NCBI GenBank assembly: GCA_017501255.1
Contig: JAFVXE010000034.1
Coordinates: forward strand, 1-64,000
Reading direction: 5' to 3'
DNA length: 64,000 bases
From: Clostridia bacterium
GTDB lineage: Bacteria > Bacillota > Clostridia > Christensenellales > Aristaeellaceae
This document shows positions 35,873-44,222 of the stretch, one piece after another; positions within the stretch are counted from its first letter, which is position 1, and each line of letters opens with the position of its first letter. The position numbers and the translations under genes are program-made. The notes beneath the pieces are model-generated. The model made no database searches and was not told the origin of the DNA. It saw nothing but the letters and a program-made list of their open reading frames with translations.

Positions 35873-36169
35873 TTATGTGGCCTTACCTTCAAACCGCTCC
35901 ACCCGCAGGTGCAGTTTATATTTGTCCCGCAGGGCAGCGATCTGTTTCATCATGGGAGATTTGTGGTGGAAATCCAGCGCAGCCTGATCCCGCCACCGGT
36001 CGATGAGCAAGACGGTTTCAGGGTCTTCCATGGGCAAATAGTATTCGTAGCGTTCGTTGCCCTCTTCTGCCCGGATGGCTTCCACCAGTCCGGATGACAT
36101 CATTTCCTCAGCAAAGCGGCGTGCGTTGCCGTCCTTACCGGTATAGTACAGATGAACCGTAATGCTCAT
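35873..36169 (-). CDS. Antibiotic biosynthesis monooxygenase (ABM) domain protein, YgiN-like
   Basis: 98 residues, the full size of a one-domain ABM (dimeric alpha/beta barrel) protein. MSITVHLYYTGKDG, EEGNERYEYYLPMEDPETVLLIDRW and HHKSPMMKQI follow the YgiN/ABM pattern, including the central E-x-W-like strand and the conserved His before the last helix. Such proteins bind quinol, haem or small aromatic ligands; the ligand here is unknown. It stands alone between hairpin repeats. Confidence 0.8.
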   Translation of the reverse strand: MSITVHLYYTGKDGNARRFAEEMMSSGLVEAIRAEEGNERYEYYLPMEDPETVLLIDRWRDQAALDFHHKSPMMKQIAALRDKYKLHLRVERFEGKAT

Positions 36170-36200
36170 GAAACGTCATCCCTCTGTATGTTTTGATTTT

Positions 36201-36273
36201 CTGCCGTGCAAAGCACGGCAGTGAAGGGTCAAGGGGCATTGCCCCTTGCGGGGTTTGGGGCAGCGCCCCAACG
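36201..36273 (+). repeat. Modular hairpin repeat, copy 8
   Basis: CTGCCGTGC-n3-GCACGGCAG, then CAAGGGGCATTGCCCCTTG, then TTGGGGCAGCGCCCCAA, in forward module order. It lies between the xylosidase gene end and the monooxygenase gene start. Confidence 0.78.
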
Positions 36274-36291
36274 TCCCCCTTTCGTCCTCTG

Positions 36292-38262
36292 TTACCACAG
36301 CACCTCGCTGGCGGCCTCTGCCGTGGCAAACGGCCCGGGCAGGATGTCCATGCCACGGTGGTTGCCGTTGTAGTCCCGGTCGAAGGTGATGGGGGAGCCG
36401 TCGTTGTTCTCAAAGCGCTGTTCCGGCTCAAAGGCGCAGCCGAGGATATCGGAGGTAATCATGCCGCAGCGGAAATCACCAATGATCTCGGGCAGGTTGG
36501 TCTTGAGGCGGTAGGAACCGTTTTCCTCGATCAGGTCAACAATGGGCATATCTTCCTTGACCAGATTGGACTTCTCGTTCTTCCAGGGCTTGGCGCCGTG
36601 GAGGTACACGTTGCCGTCGATCCATACGGGCAGGTGGCTGCGGTGATACTTCTCCAGCTTGCCCATGTCGGGACGGGCCACATCCATATCGAACCAGGAG
36701 ATCCACTCGTCGTAGGTGGGGTATTCATCGAAGCACCAGGTGCCCACCAGACGCTCGTTTTCGGCAGGACCGCCCCGCTTGACGGGTTCATCGGCGGGAT
36801 GCTCCTGCACGAAGATGTTGTTGTAGAAGCGGTCGTCGCCGTGGAGGATGGTCATGAAACCGGCCACCTCGGTGCGGTGACGGATGTGATAGGGGGTGTA
36901 GCGGTCGCCGGTGCCGCCGCCCACGAAGGTGAGGGTGCCCATCATCAGGTTGTGCACCATGGCCACGCCTTCGGTGGCGATGCGCAGGCTCACCTCGGAC
37001 AAAAGGATGTTGTTATCGATGAGGGTGGGGCCGTGGCCCACTTCCACAAACAGATCCTGACTTTCCATGCCGCCCTCGGCCCAGTCGCAGAAAGCGGGGC
37101 GCTCGTTGTGGTGCAGCAGGTTCTGGGTGATGCGGGTGCCCTGAGGCTGCCAGTCGCACCAGATGCCCATGGTGCAGTGGTGGATGTGGTTGCGGCGCAT
37201 GGTCACATCGATGGCGGCGTGGAGCTTGATGCCGGCGATTTCAGCGCCGCCCAGCTCCTGCATATTGTTGATGTGGTGAATGTGGTTGTTCTCGATGAGG
37301 GAGAACACGCTGCCCATGCGGCCTACGATGCCGGTCTGCTCGCAGTGGTGGATGTGGTTGCGGCGGATGATGTGGCTGCCCACTTTTTCCTTGAGCCAGC
37401 CGTGATACTGACCCCGGCACACGGCGTCCCGCTCCATCTGGGTAGCGCTCTTCACGTGGCGCACGGTGAAGTAGTGGTCATTCTCCGGATCGTAGTACTT
37501 GCCCAGGGAGATGCCGCAGCACTTGGAATTGGAAATATCGCAATCCTCAATGATCCAGCCCTTGCTCCAGTGGGGGCCCACCATGCCGTCCTGGAAAGCA
37601 GCGGGAGGCGCCCAGGTGGTGGCGGCCTTCTCCACCTTGAAGCCGGAGAAGGTGATGTAGCCCCGGCCGGTCTCTTCGGGGAAGAAACAGCGGCGGCGCA
37701 CGTTGATCTCGATCTTCTGGGTGTTGGGGTCAATATCGTGGAAGTTGGCGTAGAGGACGGTCTGGTTGCCTTCCTGCACGCTGATCCACTTGTAGATGGA
37801 ATATTCCGGCTCCCAGCTGGGCTTGTACACTTCGCCGGCCTTCATTTCTTCCATGGTGAGGGCTTCGTACATCATGCGGTCGTTCAGGTAAACGCAGCCG
37901 GCATGGCGCACGGTGGGGGCGAAGTACCAGTCGCCGAACACTTCGGTGGTGTAGGGGTTGAAGGAGCCAAAGATGCCGTTGTCCACCCGGTTTGTCCAGA
38001 TGCCATCGCCCAGGGGCTGCCAGCCGGTCAGCTCCTCAGCGCCGGTGATGACCGCGCCCAGCGGAACTTCGCTGCGGTAGGTGATGCGGGCGTCCTCGGT
38101 GCCGCCGTTGGCGGGGCTGACGTACTCCCGGTAGATGCCGGGGGCCACGATGACTTCATCGCCGGGCTTGGCGATCTTGGCAGCGTCGCTGATCCAGCGG
38201 AAGGGGCGGGCTTTGGAGCCGTCGCCTTCCCGGGCTGCGGACTGGTTGACGTAATAGATCAT
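36292..38262 (-). CDS. GH120-family beta-xylosidase-like protein (right-handed beta-helix)
   Basis: 656 residues from ATG 38262 behind AAGGAGG. No signal peptide, so probably cytoplasmic. From memory of the GH120 beta-xylosidase of Thermoanaerobacterium, several stretches match: FGSFNPYTTEVFGDW, WSKGWIIEDCDIS, AEIAGIKLHAAIDV and RTEVAGF. In that enzyme an Asp acts as nucleophile and a Glu as acid/base; equivalents here would be Asp370 in WCDWQPQGTR and Glu407 in LFVEVGHGP. Many NNHIHH-like beta-helix rungs run through the middle. A 14-residue insertion separates the two residues relative to the recalled enzyme. It probably releases xylose from imported xylo-oligosaccharides. It has its own promoter and no operon partner. 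Confidence 0.82.
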   Translation of the reverse strand: MIYYVNQSAAREGDGSKARPFRWISDAAKIAKPGDEVIVAPGIYREYVSPANGGTEDARITYRSEVPLGAVITGAEELTGWQPLGDGIWTNRVDNGIFGSFNPYTTEVFGDWYFAPTVRHAGCVYLNDRMMYEALTMEEMKAGEVYKPSWEPEYSIYKWISVQEGNQTVLYANFHDIDPNTQKIEINVRRRCFFPEETGRGYITFSGFKVEKAATTWAPPAAFQDGMVGPHWSKGWIIEDCDISNSKCCGISLGKYYDPENDHYFTVRHVKSATQMERDAVCRGQYHGWLKEKVGSHIIRRNHIHHCEQTGIVGRMGSVFSLIENNHIHHINNMQELGGAEIAGIKLHAAIDVTMRRNHIHHCTMGIWCDWQPQGTRITQNLLHHNERPAFCDWAEGGMESQDLFVEVGHGPTLIDNNILLSEVSLRIATEGVAMVHNLMMGTLTFVGGGTGDRYTPYHIRHRTEVAGFMTILHGDDRFYNNIFVQEHPADEPVKRGGPAENERLVGTWCFDEYPTYDEWISWFDMDVARPDMGKLEKYHRSHLPVWIDGNVYLHGAKPWKNEKSNLVKEDMPIVDLIEENGSYRLKTNLPEIIGDFRCGMITSDILGCAFEPEQRFENNDGSPITFDRDYNGNHRGMDILPGPFATAEAASEVLW

Positions 38263-38372
38263 ATGATTGTCCTCCTTGACAGACCTGTTGCGCCGGGGCG
38301 TGGTTGGATGCAGACAGAGAGCTTGCTGTCGGGAAAGAGTTTCGATTGTGCGCAACGGGTTCGTTTTTTGTT

Positions 38373-38401
38373 ATTATAGCAGGATGGATGGGGTTTGTCT
38401 A
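38373..38401 (-). promoter_or_regulatory. Promoter of the GH120 gene
   Basis: On the minus strand TAGACA (38396-38401), 17-nt spacer, TATAAT (38373-38378) preceded by TGC, so both a good -35 and an extended -10. A ~110-nt leader follows. Confidence 0.8.
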
Positions 38402-38465
38402 TGCTGTTTTTGCAGGGAGGCAGGCAGGCTTTGTTGATGCGGCGGCAATGGTGAGATTGGTATGC

Positions 38466-38498
38466 AAAAAACCGGGCTGAGTGTACAGTCCGGTTTTT
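38466..38498 (-). terminator. Terminator after trmO
   Basis: Stem AAAAACCGGACTG/CAGCCCGGTTTTTT with one G-T pair, ending in a T-run on the minus strand, 23 nt after the trmO stop. Confidence 0.82.
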
Positions 38499-38520
38499 GA
38501 TGGAGTATTCGTGTTATCAA

Positions 38521-38976
38521 TCAAAAGTACTCCGCCATCAGCCGCTCCACCCACTCCGGCACCTGTGCGTCCCTGCGGTCGTACACCGGATAATAGGGCT
38601 TGATATCCAGCACCGGCGTGCCGTCCACTGCATCCAGCCCCTTGACGGTGAAGGAATCCTCGTTGACAGCCACAATCTGAACGGCGGTCAGCCCGATGGG
38701 GTTGGGTCTGTCCTTTGCCCGTTGGGCAAAAATGCCCGTAAGCGGCATATCCTCCCGGTTCTGGGGGCGACGCTGCAGGTGCTTTTCAGGCTGGTAAGCA
38801 GCTTTGTGCAGATAGGTGACAATGATGGCATGGGAAAACGCATCCAGGCCCATCAGACCGCTAAGGTATGCCGGTTCCAGCTGGATGGTGGAAAGCTCGT
38901 TGCCCCAGGAATGATCTTTCTTTTCGGCTACGGTATTGTGCACCCAGCCGATGGGCCGCATCTGGATGGTCTGCAT
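38521..38976 (-). CDS. trmO: tRNA t6A37 N6-methyltransferase TrmO (TsaA/YaeB family)
   Basis: 151 residues. MRPIGWVHNT opens the beta-barrel typical of the UPF0066/TrmO family, and DRPNPIGLTAVQIV is its S-adenosylmethionine-binding signature; LDAVDGTPVLDIKPYYP is the conserved C-terminal motif. TrmO methylates N6-threonylcarbamoyladenosine in tRNA. It follows the M28 peptidase gene by 14 nt, so the two are probably co-transcribed. Confidence 0.9.
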   Translation of the reverse strand: MQTIQMRPIGWVHNTVAEKKDHSWGNELSTIQLEPAYLSGLMGLDAFSHAIIVTYLHKAAYQPEKHLQRRPQNREDMPLTGIFAQRAKDRPNPIGLTAVQIVAVNEDSFTVKGLDAVDGTPVLDIKPYYPVYDRRDAQVPEWVERLMAEYF

Positions 38977-38990
38977 AGCGTTTTCTTTCC

Positions 38991-39908
38991 TTACAGCTGG
39001 CTGGCAAACCGGCTCAGGCTTTCGCCCAGGAAATCCAGATTCGCCTGCTCACAGACCGTATCCTTTTTGGTGTGGATCTTGTCCACATAGTAGCCGATCG
39101 CCTTGGCCTTGTTGCAGGCGCACACGGCAATGCCCCGCTTGAACATCATCTGGTCGGAGGGATAGATGGCGGTTTCCATCTTGTCCATATGGGGAATGCG
39201 GCCCTGCTGCGCTTCCACAGCTTCACAGAGCAAAGCATACTGGGGCAGGGCACGGGTCTTTTTGTTGGTAAAGAAGAAGATGTGCTCGCCGTCGCCTACG
39301 CAGTCCAGATTGATGAGCAGCCCGTTCTTCTTGAAAGCCTTATGGGTGGAGGCATAGGCGGAGGAACCCAGCATTCCCTTTTCCTCGTTGTCAAAGAGGA
39401 TGAAGGCGGCTTTGCTGCGATCGCTTTCCGGCAGGCGGCTCATGATCTCCATCACGGCGGCAACGCCGGAGGTGTTGTCGTTGGCGCAGTTCTTGTTGGC
39501 AGGGCCAAACATCATCAGGAACAGGATGCCATAGCAGACCGCAATGGCCAGAAGGGCAGACAGCATGGGGTTTCTGGTCAGGAATCCGACGGTGCCGCCC
39601 ACCACTGCGCTCAGAATCAAGAACACCGCTACCAGCAGCAGCTGGTAAAGGAGATAGAAAAAGAGATTCTTCGGGGTGAGGAAGTTGGGGATAGGCATCA
39701 CGGCGGGAGTGTCGTAATGGGCGGTGTAGGTGACTTTGGCGGTTTCCGGGTCACCGATGATGATATTGTTGTTGGAACCCTTGGTGTGGATCTGGCTGGC
39801 ATAGCCCATCTGCTCAGCCTGAAGCTGGAACCAATCCCGGAAAGCCTGTTTCTGGGCCTTGGATTTGCGGATGGGATGGGCCTCTAAAAGGGTTTGGATA
39901 AAGCTCAT
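38991..39908 (-). CDS. M28-family metallopeptidase with membrane-helix insertion
   Basis: 305 residues from ATG 39908; the GTG at 39920 is too close to AGGAG to be used. M28 zinc ligands are visible: His and Asp in TAHYDTP, Asp in NDNTSGVAAV, Glu pair in FDNEEKGMLGS and Asp in LDCVGDGE. Between the first two motifs a ~65-residue hydrophobic insert (NLFFYLLYQLLLVAVFL ... AVCYGILFLMMFG) should form two membrane helices, tethering the catalytic domain. M28 enzymes remove N-terminal residues from peptides. The side of the membrane on which it works is uncertain; there is no signal peptide, so a cytoplasm-facing enzyme is more likely. Confidence 0.82.
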   Translation of the reverse strand: MSFIQTLLEAHPIRKSKAQKQAFRDWFQLQAEQMGYASQIHTKGSNNNIIIGDPETAKVTYTAHYDTPAVMPIPNFLTPKNLFFYLLYQLLLVAVFLILSAVVGGTVGFLTRNPMLSALLAIAVCYGILFLMMFGPANKNCANDNTSGVAAVMEIMSRLPESDRSKAAFILFDNEEKGMLGSSAYASTHKAFKKNGLLINLDCVGDGEHIFFFTNKKTRALPQYALLCEAVEAQQGRIPHMDKMETAIYPSDQMMFKRGIAVCACNKAKAIGYYVDKIHTKKDTVCEQANLDFLGESLSRFASQL

Positions 39909-40097
39909 GGGGAAAATCACTCCTGATCAATGAATGTTGTATACAGAATACAATGGCTATGGTAGCACGTTCTTCCGGTTGTGGCAAGCGCAGGGAGGCG
40001 GAAAACCCGCCCCGGATGCTTCCAAACATCAGCGCAGGGACCGAAGAGCATGGATTCGGAGTTTTGGATCCAAAATTGTTCTCAAACGGTATTTCGA

Positions 40098-40126
40098 TTG
40101 ACAAGCAGCAGCACTCATGATAGGAT
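40098..40126 (+). promoter_or_regulatory. Promoter of the amino-acid ABC transporter operon
   Basis: TTGACA (40098-40103), 17-nt spacer, TAGGAT (40121-40126) preceded by TGA, which makes an extended -10. Confidence 0.72.
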
Positions 40127-40186
40127 AAGGGCAATTCATCACGCTAAAGTGTTGAATTGGAGAATGAGAATGTGGAGGGTAAACCC

Positions 40187-40972
40187 ATGATGAAGAAGAT
40201 TCTGGCCATGCTGATGGCAATGATGATGATCCTGTCCCTGACCGCTGCCACCGCCGAGAGCGCCAGCGATAAGCAGTACGTGCTGGATAAGGGCGTGCTG
40301 GTGGTTGGTATCACCGATTTCGCTCCCATGGATTACAAGGATGAAAACGGCGAGTGGATCGGCTTTGACGCTGATGTGGCCCGTGCTTTTGCCGCCGAAC
40401 TGGGCGTGAACGTCGAGTTTGTGGAAATCGACTGGGACAACAAGATTCTGGAGCTGGACGGCCAGACCGTTGACTGCATCTGGAACGGCATGACCCTGAC
40501 CGACGCCGTGCTGGCTGCCATGGAATGCTCCAATCCCTATATGAACAACGCTCAGGTGGTCATCGTGCCCGCCGATAAGGCCGACCAGTATCAGACTGTG
40601 GAAAGCCTTGCCGAGCTGAGCTTTGCCGCTGAGGCTGGCAGCGCCGGCGAAGCCGTGCTGAACGATCTGGGCCTCAATGTGACCCCCGTGACCGCTCAGG
40701 CTGACGCTCTGATGGAAGTGGCCGCCGGCACCTCCGACGCCGCCGTGATCGACTCCCTGATGGCTGCTGCCATGATCGGCGAAGGCACCAACTATGCCCA
40801 GCTGACCTACACCATCGGTCTGAACAGCGAAGAGTACGGCGTTGGCTTCCGCAAGGGTTCCGAACTGGCTGCCGACCTGAACGCTTTCCTGGTGAAGGCC
40901 TATGCTGACGGCTCCCTGATCACCATCGCTGAAACCTACGATGTGCAGGTGGCTCTCATCGAGCAGAAGTAA
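40187..40972 (+). CDS. Amino-acid ABC transporter substrate-binding protein
   Basis: 261 residues; start chosen at ATG 40187, six bases after GGAGGGT. A signal peptide (KKILAMLMAMMMILSLTAATAES) is followed by a SBP_bac_3 domain with the ligand-pocket opening LVVGITDFAPMDYKDENGEW and IGFDADVARAFAAELG; GMTLTD and GTSDAAVIDS continue the family pattern. It should bind a polar amino acid for import. There is no lipobox cysteine, unlike most such proteins in monoderm bacteria. The permease and ATPase genes follow. Confidence 0.9.
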   Translation: MMKKILAMLMAMMMILSLTAATAESASDKQYVLDKGVLVVGITDFAPMDYKDENGEWIGFDADVARAFAAELGVNVEFVEIDWDNKILELDGQTVDCIWNGMTLTDAVLAAMECSNPYMNNAQVVIVPADKADQYQTVESLAELSFAAEAGSAGEAVLNDLGLNVTPVTAQADALMEVAAGTSDAAVIDSLMAAAMIGEGTNYAQLTYTIGLNSEEYGVGFRKGSELAADLNAFLVKAYADGSLITIAETYDVQVALIEQK

Positions 40973-41019
40973 TCCAACCATCCCGTCACCGGCGGCCTGT
41001 GCCGCTGATGATTCCTGTG

Positions 41020-41180
41020 CCGGAGAGGTTCATTAGGGGCGGATCTCTCCGGTAACTCCCTGTTTTTTGAGGGATTTTGCGCCGCTGCCTTTCCTCCTGA
41101 TGGGCAGGGGCACTTCCGGCCTGACCGACAACTGCCGATCCCGCCGGGTCGTTGAGGGGAAGCCGCTTGGCGGTTTCCCC
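41020..41180 (+). promoter_or_regulatory. Hairpin pair between binding-protein and permease genes, probable attenuator
   Basis: First stem CCGGAGAG/CTCTCCGG (41020-41052), then a CCCTGTTTTTTGAGGG stretch. Last, GGGGAAGCCGC/GCGGTTTCCCC (41156-41180) followed by CCTTT. Such partial terminators commonly keep binding-protein transcripts more abundant than permease transcripts; that role is inferred. Confidence 0.55.
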
Positions 41181-41242
41181 CCTTTCCGCTTTTATTGGTT
41201 TTCTGTAAATCCACTTTGCTACCAAAAGAAAGTTGGCTGACC

Positions 41243-41941
41243 ATGCAAGAGTTGTTCCAGCAGATTTCCCAGCAGATGCCCATTGTTTTCAAGGCGCTGA
41301 ACGAAGGCTTTGCCCAGACTTTGCGCCTGTTTTTCGTCACCCTTGCGGGCGCGCTGCCCTTGGGCCTGATCATTTCCTTTGGCTCCATGAGCAAATTCGG
41401 GCCCATCAAGTGGCTTACCCGTATGTTCGTGGGCCTCATCCGCGGCACCCCGCTGATGATTCAGCTGCTGATCTTTTTCTACTTCCCCGGTCTGGTGCTG
41501 GGCAAGAATATCTGGGGCAGCGGCGAGACCGGCCGCTTTACCGCAGCGGCCATCTCCTTCATCATCAACTATGCCGCCTATTTTTCCGAGATTTACCGGG
41601 GCGGCATTCAGGGCATCCCCGTTGGTCAGGAGGAGGCCGGTCTGGTGCTGGGCATGAAGCCCGGTCAGATTTTCTTCAAGGTGAAGCTTTTGCAGATGAT
41701 CAAGCGCATTGTGCCGCCCATCTCCAACGAGATCATCACGCTGGTGAAGGATACCTCCCTGGCCCGCATCATCGCTTTGCAGGAGATCATCTGGGCCGGT
41801 CAGGCTTTTATGAAGGGCCGCAGCGGCATTTCCGGCGCTATCTGGCCCCTGTTCTTCACCGGTATCTACTATCTGGTGTGGAATGGCGTGCTCAGCTGGC
41901 TGCTGGGACGGCTGGAAAAGAAACTGGATTATTTCCGTTAA
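41243..41941 (+). CDS. Amino-acid ABC transporter permease (HisM/ArtQ family)
   Basis: 232 residues, ATG 41243. After a short amphipathic start (QISQQMPIVFKALNEGFAQTL) come about five membrane helices with the signature EEAGLVLGMKPGQIFF, the EAA loop that contacts the ATPase, and TLVKDTSLARIIALQE near the end. It forms the membrane channel for the binding protein encoded upstream. The ribosome-binding site is weak (AAAGAAAG), consistent with lower expression than the binding protein. Confidence 0.9.
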   Translation: MQELFQQISQQMPIVFKALNEGFAQTLRLFFVTLAGALPLGLIISFGSMSKFGPIKWLTRMFVGLIRGTPLMIQLLIFFYFPGLVLGKNIWGSGETGRFTAAAISFIINYAAYFSEIYRGGIQGIPVGQEEAGLVLGMKPGQIFFKVKLLQMIKRIVPPISNEIITLVKDTSLARIIALQEIIWAGQAFMKGRSGISGAIWPLFFTGIYYLVWNGVLSWLLGRLEKKLDYFR

Positions 41942-41954
41942 GGAGGGGAAGCAG

Positions 41955-42743
41955 ATGGCGATTTTGCAAGTGGAAAACATCCAAAAGAGCTTTGGGCAGA
42001 CCAAGGTGCTGGACGGCATCAGCTTCACCATGGAAAAGGGCGATGTGCTCAGCATGATCGGCTCCTCCGGCAGCGGTAAAACCACCCTGCTGCGCTGCCT
42101 GAACTTTCTGGAGCGTCCCGATGGCGGGCGCATCCTGATGGGCGACGAGGTGCTCTTTGATGCCGCCGACCGGCAGACCCACAAGGAAAGCGAGATTCGC
42201 AAGAAACGGCTGCATTTCGGGCTGGTGTTCCAGAATTTCAACCTGTTTCCCCAGTATACGGCGCTGGAGAATGTGATGCTGGCACGGGAACTGCTGGCAA
42301 AGGAGCAGCCGGACTGGAAACAGAATCGCCGTACCATCCGCAAGGAGATCGAGGAAGCTTCCGTGGAATTGCTGATCCAGATGGGGCTGAAGGATCGCAT
42401 GGGCAACTATCCCCATCAGCTGTCCGGCGGCCAGTGCCAGCGTGTGGCTATTGCCCGTGCGCTGAACCTGCACCCGGATATCCTCTGCTTTGACGAGCCC
42501 ACCTCCGCCCTTGACCCGGAACTGACCGGCGAGGTGCTGAAGGTCATCCGGGAGCTGGCAGAACACAATACCACCATGATCATCGTTACCCATGAGATGT
42601 CCTTTGCCCGGGATGTGGCCAGCAAGGTGATTTTCATGGATGAGGGCAAGATCTGCGAAATGGGCGATCCGCAGGAGGTCTTCGGCAATCCGCAGATGGA
42701 GAGAACCAAGCAATTCCTGGCCAATTACGCCCAGCAGGGATAA
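41955..42743 (+). CDS. Amino-acid ABC transporter ATP-binding protein (GlnQ/HisP family)
   Basis: 262 residues, 13 nt after the permease gene with AGGAGGGG upstream. Walker A GSSGSGKTTLLRC, Q-loop FQNFNLFP, signature LSGGQCQRVAIARAL, Walker B ILCFDEPTSALD and switch His in VTHEM are all intact. A ~15-residue insert (AKEQPDWKQNRRTIRK) lies before the signature helix. It powers uptake through the neighbouring permease. Confidence 0.93.
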   Translation: MAILQVENIQKSFGQTKVLDGISFTMEKGDVLSMIGSSGSGKTTLLRCLNFLERPDGGRILMGDEVLFDAADRQTHKESEIRKKRLHFGLVFQNFNLFPQYTALENVMLARELLAKEQPDWKQNRRTIRKEIEEASVELLIQMGLKDRMGNYPHQLSGGQCQRVAIARALNLHPDILCFDEPTSALDPELTGEVLKVIRELAEHNTTMIIVTHEMSFARDVASKVIFMDEGKICEMGDPQEVFGNPQMERTKQFLANYAQQG

Positions 42744-42763
42744 AAAACAGCATACAAAAGCAA

Positions 42764-42807
42764 AAAAACCAGCGGACATTCCCGTGCAGGGAACATCCGC
42801 TGGTTTT
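42764..42807. terminator. Bidirectional terminator between the ABC operon and the next gene
   Basis: AAAACCAGCGGA pairs with TCCGCTGGTTTT, giving A-rich and T-rich flanks on both strands; it separates convergent genes. Confidence 0.85.
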
Positions 42808-42829
42808 GTCTGTTTCTCTTTGCTTTTCC

Positions 42830-43480
42830 TTAATCCGCTACGGCCGCAGGCTCCCGGAAATTCTCCAGCATCCAGCTGAGCAGCTTGATGGTGTTGTCAT
42901 CATTACCGCCGGTGATGAGCACGCTCATAAAGTGATCGTCCCCGTACAGGTTGTGATCCATCAGGCCCGGCATGGCATTCATGGGGATGCCGCACAGCCA
43001 TTGTTCGCCGGTCTCCGGCTCGGTCACATAGCAGTCGGTCAGGTCGATGCCGTCCAGGTTCAGCGCACCGCTGTCCACGTAGGGCTGCAGGTTCATCATG
43101 GTGCCGTTGTTGGCCATGTTGAGGAATTTTTCCCGGCTGAGGGTGTACAGATCGCCCTCTCCGGCAAAGCTCCAGGTGGTCAGCTGCATATCGCCGTAGC
43201 CTTCATCCATCACCAGATATACGAAGGATACCTCCTCCATCTCCGGCAGCACTTCCTGATGGGCGCGCTCCAGCAGCGCATCGGCAGCCTCGCCGTTATC
43301 CATCATGTAGCCGGCATAGAACCATTCTACCTTCAGGTGGGGCGGGCTTTGATAGTGAGTGACGGTGTGCACCAGATTCCAGCCCAGAATGGCCAGCACC
43401 AGCACCAGGGCATAGATCCACCAGGCATAATGAAAATGGTTCTGAATCCGGCGTTTGGTAATGGGCATTTCGATTTTCAT
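42830..43480 (-). CDS. Single-pass membrane protein of unknown function
   Basis: 216 residues. A basic N-terminus (ITKRRIQNHFHY) and one membrane helix (~residues 19-37) are followed by a ~175-residue outside domain with mixed alpha/beta character (VSFVYLVMDEGYGDMQLTTW, SREKFLNMANN). The segment from KVEWFYAGY to LQPYVDSG vaguely recalls solute-binding-protein lobes, but I cannot assign a family. It has its own promoter at 43578-43607 and ends at the shared terminator. Confidence 0.6.
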   Translation of the reverse strand: MKIEMPITKRRIQNHFHYAWWIYALVLVLAILGWNLVHTVTHYQSPPHLKVEWFYAGYMMDNGEAADALLERAHQEVLPEMEEVSFVYLVMDEGYGDMQLTTWSFAGEGDLYTLSREKFLNMANNGTMMNLQPYVDSGALNLDGIDLTDCYVTEPETGEQWLCGIPMNAMPGLMDHNLYGDDHFMSVLITGGNDDNTIKLLSWMLENFREPAAVAD

Positions 43481-43577
43481 GGTATTGCTCCTTCGATTGA
43501 TGAAAACTGTGTGCCTGCGCCAAAGAAAAAAGACGGGGCAGGCTGCGCCGGTAAAGTCCGGCGTTCTGTTCCCGTCT

Positions 43578-43607
43578 ATTATAAGCCGAAAGAAAGGGGT
43601 TTGTCCA
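43578..43607 (-). promoter_or_regulatory. Promoter of the unknown membrane-protein gene
   Basis: On the minus strand TGGACA (43602-43607), 18-nt spacer, TATAAT (43578-43583), about 95 nt before the start. Confidence 0.68.
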
Positions 43608-43615
43608 TAGGCGTA

Positions 43616-44185
43616 TCAGCCGCCGATGTGCTCAGCCTCCCACTCCTGACGCAGAATGGCGTGCATACAGGCATCCACGATGCCCTGATTGCTCCAGTCC
43701 GCCTGACGGAGCACCGCCTCGGGCTGAATGCCGCACTTGGTCATCACCCGGCCGGAGGCGGGATTGTTGGGGTCGTGCTGGCTTTCGATGCGGTTGGCTC
43801 CCACGTCTTCAAACAGGAAGGCCATCACCCGGCGAAGGGCTTCGGTCATGTAGCCCATGTTCTGCCACGGACGGCCGATGCAGTAGCCGATGTGCATCTT
43901 CTGGGTGCGGTCATCCTGCTCCACCACGGAGATGGTGCCCACCGCTTCGCCCACATCCGCTGGAACGATGGCCCATTGGTAGAAATCCGGCTGCTGATAG
44001 CTGTTGATCCAGTCGGTGAGCACCATGCGGGTCACATCCTGGGTGGGATGCGCAGGCCAGCGCAGGTACTTGGTCACCTCCGCATCGCTGCACCAGTTGC
44101 GGAAAGCAGCAGGAATGTCCCCTTCCTCAAAGCGGCGAAGGGTGAGCCGGGGTGTGACGAGGGTACGGGTACCCAGATGGTTCAT
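43616..44185 (-). CDS. GNAT-family N-acetyltransferase (RimJ/RimL-like)
   Basis: 189 residues. The pattern is that of Acetyltransf_3: TPRLTLRRFEEGDIPAAF at the N-terminus, IGYCIGRPWQNMGYMTEALRR as the acetyl-CoA-binding region, and ANRIESQHDPNNPASGRVMTKCG. It probably acetylates a protein N-terminus or small amine in the cytoplasm; the target is unknown. It starts 37 nt after the aldolase gene on the same strand. Confidence 0.85.
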   Translation of the reverse strand: MNHLGTRTLVTPRLTLRRFEEGDIPAAFRNWCSDAEVTKYLRWPAHPTQDVTRMVLTDWINSYQQPDFYQWAIVPADVGEAVGTISVVEQDDRTQKMHIGYCIGRPWQNMGYMTEALRRVMAFLFEDVGANRIESQHDPNNPASGRVMTKCGIQPEAVLRQADWSNQGIVDACMHAILRQEWEAEHIGG

Positions 44186-44222
44186 GGCATATGTCTCCTT
44201 TTGCTGTGATTGGGCTGCCGGA

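Noticed and set aside
33235-35892. An 885-codon open frame antisense to pheT
   Set aside because: pheT is certain on the other strand; the antisense product has no domain and spans terminator and repeat DNA.
41020-41180. Glycine or other metabolite riboswitch between the amino-acid binding protein and permease genes
   Set aside because: The hairpins look like simple attenuator stems; no conserved aptamer core was recognised.
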